Below are positions 1 to 4,600 of a stretch of 6,576 nt of DNA, piece after piece (position 1 is the stretch's first letter; the number at the start of each line of letters is the position of its first letter). Source of the stretch: a bacterium. Its GTDB lineage: Bacteria; Patescibacteriota; Patescibacteriia; UBA2591; JAGGZP01. Made by a program: the position numbers and the translations under genes. Location of the stretch: assembly GCA_021161965.1 (NCBI GenBank), contig JAGGZP010000029.1:1-6576 (forward strand), in the 5' to 3' direction. The notes beneath the pieces were generated by a model. That model was not told the DNA's origin. It saw only the letters and a list, made by a program, of their open reading frames with translations, and ran no database searches.

Positions 1-8
1 ATTCTGTT

Positions 9-14
9 TATAAT
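9..14 (+). promoter_or_regulatory. Candidate -10 box (TATAAT) for rsmA, possibly leaderless
   Basis: A perfect TATAAT hexamer lies 7 nt upstream of the rsmA ATG at 22. A start site about 7 nt after a -10 box would fall at about 20-22, on or next to the A of the start codon, giving a leaderless or nearly leaderless mRNA. A TG dinucleotide at 5-6 is one base off the extended -10 position. The -35 region would lie outside the window and cannot be judged. The sequence is very AT-rich, so a chance match is a real possibility. Confidence 0.35.
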
Positions 15-21
15 TAAATAA

Positions 22-849
22 ATGTCTCTTATTCAAGAAGTAAAATCTCTTTGTCAAAAGTACAATTTTAAACCTTTAAGAAGGCGGGGACAAAATTTTT
101 TAATTAACAAAAAAATTATTTTCGACATAATTAAATCAGCTGACTTGCTAAAAAATGATATAGTTTTAGAAATTGGTGCAGGAATTGGAACAATAACTAA
201 AGAAATAGCCAAAAAAGTTGAAAAAGTTATTGCTGTTGAAATTGATAAAAAATTAGTTGAGATATTAAAGAAACAATTAGAAAATTTTAAAAATGTTAAA
301 ATAATTCAGGAGAATATTCTTGAAATGTCAATCTCTCAATTAGAAATTAAAAATTATAAAATTGTTACCAATCTTCCCTACAATATTACTGGCGCTGTTT
401 TAAAAAAATTTTTATCAGCAAAACAAAAACCAAAATTAATGGTTTTAATTTTACAAAAAGAAGTCGCTCAAAGAATTTGTGCTCAGCCACCCAAAATGAA
501 TCTTTTAGCAGTTTCGGTTCAATTTTACAGCCAGCCAAAAATTATCCGATATGTTTTAAGAAGTAATTTTTGGCCAAGACCAAAAGTTGATTCGGCTATT
601 TTAAAAATTACACCAATAACCACTAATAAGAAAAATATAGATGAATACAAGTTTTTTAAGGTTGTTCGGGCAGGCTTTAGTTCGCCAAGAAAATATCTAC
701 TTAACAATTTAATAAAAGGTGGTATAATAAATAATAAAGAAAGTGGACAGAAAATTTTCAAGAAATTAAAATTAAATTCAAAAATTCGTGCAGAAAATTT
801 AAAAATAGAAGATTGGCAAAAACTTGTAAAATTTTATGAAAAAAAATAA
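22..849 (+). CDS. rsmA: 16S rRNA (adenine1518-N6/adenine1519-N6)-dimethyltransferase RsmA (KsgA)
   Basis: RsmA uses S-adenosylmethionine to dimethylate two adjacent adenines (E. coli A1518 and A1519) in the 3' terminal hairpin of 16S rRNA, a late step in small-subunit maturation in the cytoplasm. The 275-residue product matches the usual length (273 in E. coli). The family motifs appear in order: GQNFL at residues 23-27, the SAM-binding glycine loop LEIGAGIGT at 49-57, the acidic ribose-binding residue in VEID at 72-75, the catalytic NLPYNIT at 117-123, QKEVAQR at 145-151, FWPRPKVDSA at 183-192, and the C-terminal FSSPRK...NNL at 219-230. Deviations are mild: Arg in place of Leu before GQNFL, Asn for the usual Asp two residues after it, and Pro-Arg-Lys where many homologues have Arg-Arg-Lys. 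The ATG at 22 puts GQNFL at the normal distance from the N terminus. No Shine-Dalgarno sequence precedes it. The 3' end overlaps the next gene by 14 nt, suggesting co-transcription. The assignment is secure. Confidence 0.97.
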   Translation: MSLIQEVKSLCQKYNFKPLRRRGQNFLINKKIIFDIIKSADLLKNDIVLEIGAGIGTITKEIAKKVEKVIAVEIDKKLVEILKKQLENFKNVKIIQENILEMSISQLEIKNYKIVTNLPYNITGAVLKKFLSAKQKPKLMVLILQKEVAQRICAQPPKMNLLAVSVQFYSQPKIIRYVLRSNFWPRPKVDSAILKITPITTNKKNIDEYKFFKVVRAGFSSPRKYLLNNLIKGGIINNKESGQKIFKKLKLNSKIRAENLKIEDWQKLVKFYEKK

Positions 850-1552
850 TTTAGCAGTTTTTTTCTTGATAGTTTTTAGCTTTCTGATTATTGGCCTAAT
901 ATTTTTTCAGTTGAAAAATAATATTTTTGGCCCATTTGTCCGCTCGCAAATTAAAAATAAACAATCGGTAGCACGGATTTTATCCCAAATTCAAAGCAAA
1001 GATACTGATCATGATGGCCTTACTGATTTAGACGAACAAACAAAATATCATACATCAATCTATTTGCCGGATAGTGATAGCGATGGCTTCTCCGACAAAG
1101 AGGAAATTGATGCAGGAAGTAATCCCTTAAACCCTTACTCAACCCCAGAGAATAAAAAATTGCTTAAAGAAACACCAGTTTTAGAAAAAGAATTTAATCA
1201 GCCAGCTACAACAAAAGAAAGTATTTCCGCTGACAAAATAAGAGAAATTTTGATTAATCAAGCCGGTTTTTCAAAAGAGATTGTGGATAAGTTAGATGAC
1301 AAAACTTTAATAGAGCTATATAATAAAACCAAAGAAAGCACAGGGATAAATCCAGAAAACTTAATCCAAGATAGTCAAGTAGAAAATAATTTTTCTGTTA
1401 TCTTCGATCCGAATGCTGACGCTAAAGAAATTCGAAAGTTTTTGGTTAATTTAGGGATAGACGAGAAGGAATTAAATAAAATTGACGATCAGACTTTAAA
1501 AAAAATTTATTTAAAAGCGCTTAGCGATGTTCTCAATAATACAGTAGAATAA
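836..1552 (+). CDS. Membrane-anchored protein with two TSP3-like calcium loops and a duplicated helical module
   Basis: This 238-residue protein has a short basic start (MKKNN), one hydrophobic segment at about residues 6-26 with no signal-peptidase site I can see, and a soluble remainder predicted to lie outside the membrane. Residues 56-67 and 79-90 are two Asp-rich loops of the form D-x-D-x-D-G-x-x-D-x-x-E. They match bacterial thrombospondin type 3 / EF-hand-like repeats, known to bind calcium, and the second is followed by the typical GSNPLNP. After a Lys/Glu/Pro linker (about 100-130), residues 132-164 and 195-227 form two copies of one helical module sharing I-R, a hydrophobic-L-G-hydrophobic core, DD-x-TL and a conserved Tyr. 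The ATG lies inside the end of rsmA and has no Shine-Dalgarno site, so translation is probably coupled to rsmA. The giant exported-protein gene follows after 12 nt. TSP3 loops next to large surface proteins suggest a calcium-dependent envelope role. No enzymatic motif is visible and the exact function is unknown. Confidence 0.88.
   Translation: MKKNNLAVFFLIVFSFLIIGLIFFQLKNNIFGPFVRSQIKNKQSVARILSQIQSKDTDHDGLTDLDEQTKYHTSIYLPDSDSDGFSDKEEIDAGSNPLNPYSTPENKKLLKETPVLEKEFNQPATTKESISADKIREILINQAGFSKEIVDKLDDKTLIELYNKTKESTGINPENLIQDSQVENNFSVIFDPNADAKEIRKFLVNLGIDEKELNKIDDQTLKKIYLKALSDVLNNTVE
1001..1105 (+). other. Two thrombospondin type 3-like calcium-binding loops
   Basis: Residues 56-67 (DTDHDGLTDLDE) and 79-90 (DSDSDGFSDKEE) of the protein starting at 836 are two Asp-rich loops 23 residues apart. 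Each places Asp at loop positions 1, 3 and 5, Gly at 6, Asp at 9 and Glu at 12, the expected calcium ligand spacing. Such loops are common in exported bacterial proteins. Calcium binding itself is inferred from the family. Confidence 0.85.
1229..1516 (+). repeat. Duplicated ~33-residue helical module (protein-level repeat)
   Basis: Copy A is residues 132-164 (1229-1327) and copy B is residues 195-227 (1418-1516) of the protein starting at 836. Allowing one single-residue gap, the copies share A-x-x-I-R, a Leu three residues after Arg, a Gly flanked by hydrophobic residues, Asp-Asp-x-Thr-Leu, and Tyr-x-Lys at the end. The DNA copies have diverged, so this is an old internal duplication. About 30 residues of polar linker separate them. 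The fold looks like small helical hairpins, possibly a protein-protein interaction module. I do not recognise a named family. Confidence 0.7.
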
Positions 1553-1564
1553 TTAAAATGGGTT

Positions 1565-1666
1565 ATGAACAAATTTAAAATAAAAATCATTAGCGGAGTA
1601 ACTTTATTGGTAATCTTTTTATCAATTTTTACTCCTATTTTATTTTTCCCAAAAACAGCTCATGCT
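1565..1666 (+). other. Predicted Sec signal peptide of the giant protein
   Basis: Residues 1-34 have the three expected parts: a basic start with Lys at 3, 5 and 7; a hydrophobic core from about Ile8 to Phe28; and a polar end reaching Ala32-His33-Ala34. Ala at -3 and -1 fits signal peptidase I cleavage before Gln35. This is the only strongly hydrophobic segment I see in the 1670 residues, so the visible part should lie entirely outside the cytoplasm unless a membrane segment follows beyond the window. Confidence 0.85.
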
Positions 1667-4600
1667 CAGTGGATTGTTACTGATATTGTTGCGAAAATAA
1701 GAAGACTGATAGTTTGGGCTTGGAAGACATCGTCCTCAGTTGTTTTCCGTAATTTTATTTATAATTATGCCGCACAAATAGCCCAACAGGCTGGACAATA
1801 TGCAGCAACTGGTGGTGCAGGTCAAAAACCACTTTTTTTGACAAATCCTAAAAAAATGTTAAGTCAGGCAGCAGATGAAGCATTAGGAACATTTATTGAT
1901 ACAATGGCTCAGCAAAGTTTTTTGAATCGTAGTCTTTGTGAACCAATTAATCCGATGGTTAAGCTAAAGATTTTGTTAAGTATTCCCGAAGTTAAACCAG
2001 TCGGGCCAATTCCGAAGGAGAGAGTTTGTTCTTTAACAATGATTCGGAAAAATTTGGCAGAAGCTCGTAAAAAACAATTACTTGATATTGATGTTAAATT
2101 AACACGAGGTTCGATAAAAAATACATCAGTTCAATTAGAGTCGCTAATTTCCACATCAGAGAAGTTAAGTAATTATGCGAGAAGTAAACTGAGTGATTCT
2201 CACAATGAACTTAAAGATATTTATCAGAGACTTACAGTAATTAGTTCTTATATTAAAGAAGGTGGTGGAGGATTGCCTTCGGATACGACAGTCGACGAAC
2301 TGAGAAGTTTAAAAGAAGAAATAGAAGAACAGAAAAAGGTTATTGATGCTTATATTACTCAAGGAATGACTTGTGCTGGATTAAGTCAAGGTGAATTTTG
2401 TACCTATGCCGATAATTTTTGCTCTCAACTTTGTTTAGAAGGTTGTCCGGGGACTAATTTTGGAGAAAATTGTCTTCAGCCAGTTTCAGCTTTCACTGAT
2501 TTAGCCCGTCAGGAATTAAGTTGGGCTATTGAATTAGGAAACACTGCAAAATCGTTACTAAATGTTTTAGAATCAAAAACAATTGAAGAAACACAAACCG
2601 CCTTTAAAACAGGAGATGATTTGCTTAAAGATTTAAGTAAAGTATTTAATCCAGCATCAAATCCTTTAGGTGAAAGACTCACTTTAGAAGAAGAAGCAAA
2701 AAAAGAAAAAACAAAAGCAGAAGAGGCACAAGAAACAGAAATTGCTACAGAACAGGGAGGATATACACATCAGAAAAGCAAAATTTCTGGGGAAGTAAAA
2801 GTTCCTGCCTCAACAGTCAGTGGAACAACAAATGAGGGATTCAAAAATATATTTAAAAGACCACAATATACTGGTAACCCAGTTGCTGATTTAATGACTA
2901 TTTTTGTTCAACAATTTTCAAAATCATTCCTCGACCAACTTTATAGAGAAGGGTTAAATGTTGCGCAAATGGCCAAAAACTGGAAAAAATATCAAGGATA
3001 TACTAAAGAACAACTTCTTTGTATGATTACTGGCGGAACAAATTGTGAAAGATTAGGGCCAGGAGGAACAGAAAGTGGTGGTCGTCCGGGAACAACTGAA
3101 GCAAGAAATATTTTTGCTAGTTTAGCTAAAGTGAGTTTAACCCCGGCAGGAAATGAAGATATTTTAGCTGACTTTTCCAGTTGTCCATCGCCAAGAGATT
3201 ATGCTTTACCAGAAAATTGTGTGATGGATCAAGGTTTTGTTCAGGCAGTCCAAAATAAAATGACCATTGCCGAGGCAATTGAAAAAAATCTTTTACACGG
3301 CGATTGGTATGTTAGTGGTTACGGAATCAAAGATTCTCCCGATGATTACCTTAGCCGATATAGTTTAACAAATATTAAAAAATTGCGTTTAGCAAGAATT
3401 GTTCCTTTAGGTTTACAAATTGCTGCAGAAAAAATTGCCAGTGGAGAACTTGGCACAGAAGCAAATTATACCTTAAAAGAAATAGTTGACGGGTTTAATG
3501 ATGAAAATAGTCATTTTTATCATTTAGTTGATCCAAATTGGGTCTTAAAACTTCCAGCAACCCGTTGTGAAGCAAAAGCATATTCTGCTGTTCCAGTTCC
3601 TGAAACTGCTCAGAGACAAAAAAGTTGTGTTGATTGGAAAACTTGTATTCACGAAGATAAAAATGGTAAATGCGATACATACGGATATTGTGTTCGAGAA
3701 AAAAATATCTGGCGATTTAATGGTGATTCCTGCGATAAGCAATATGTAACTTGTCGAACTTATCAAAGAGTTAAAGATGGTAAGAAATTTTCTTATCTAA
3801 AAAATACATTAGATTTTGACAATTGCGATGAAAATAATTTTGGTTGTCAGTGGTATTGCCAAGATTGGGTTGATGGTTTAGCAGCTAATGGCCAAGGTAT
3901 TTGGGCTTGTACTGAACCAGGGAAATCTTTAAGGAAAACTGCCGAGGGTAATTATTATACAATAGACAAGTCTGATAATGCAATTTATTTTAATGCCAAA
4001 GTTGAAAAATGTTCAGCTGATTCAGAAGGTTGTCATCAATTTATCAGAACAAAAGAAAATTTAGGAACAAATTTAGTTCCTAATAGCGATTTCGAGAATT
4101 ACAGAATTGATGAAGAGGGAAATTTAAGTGTTAAAGGATGGACAGCAAACGACAATGCCCAATTTATCCTTAATGAAACAAAAGCATTTTCAGAAAAAAT
4201 TGTTGCTGAATTAGAATCTAATGGTTATGTTTATTTAAATGATGATGCTCCAGATATTTATCTTTTAAAAAATCACTATTATACATTTTCTGCTTGGGTA
4301 AAAAATGAAGATGAAAATAATAGCCATAGCCTTTCTCTCTACTATGGCGATTCGTCGTCGGGTACAGGAATTGAAATTGAGGGCAGCAAACAGACAATTC
4401 CAGAAGATTCAGATTGGCAAAGAATTTCTTACACTTACAAAATTTCTGAGAATTTAACAATTAAAAATTTCTATTGGAAAGCTGATGGTGGGCCAATTTA
4501 TATTGATAATATCCAAATTGAAGAAGGAAAAAAATTGAGTAATTATTCAAATTATGGTTCAAAAAATTTAATTTATCTCAAAAAAGCGCCGGATTGGATG

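Noticed and set aside
525..761. Reverse-strand open frame of 78 codons inside rsmA
   Set aside because: It lies wholly opposite the conserved C-terminal half of RsmA and resembles no known protein; its hydrophobic look follows from the AT-rich, Lys-rich sense strand.
839..846. Run of eight A at the rsmA/TSP3-protein overlap, as a possible frameshift site fusing the two proteins
   Set aside because: A +1 or -2 shift would be needed, not the common -1, and the downstream gene has its own ATG and membrane anchor at the right place. Plain overlap is simpler.
1545..1550. TAGAAT as an internal -10 box before the giant gene
   Set aside because: It lies in the coding end of the previous gene with no convincing -35 box, and such hexamers are common in this AT-rich sequence.
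1558..1578. Six-codon frame starting at ATG 1558, overlapping the start of the giant gene
   Set aside because: It could be read as a regulatory leader peptide, but it has no ribosome binding site and such short frames are expected by chance in this composition.
3495..3766. Two overlapping reverse-strand frames and one plus-strand frame (3567-3749) inside the giant gene
   Set aside because: All overlap the continuous main frame, which here encodes a patterned Cys-rich sequence. They are by-products of its codon use.
4218..4460. Reverse-strand open frame of 80 codons
   Set aside because: It is antisense to jelly-roll domain 1, whose sense reading is far more protein-like; no start signal is visible.
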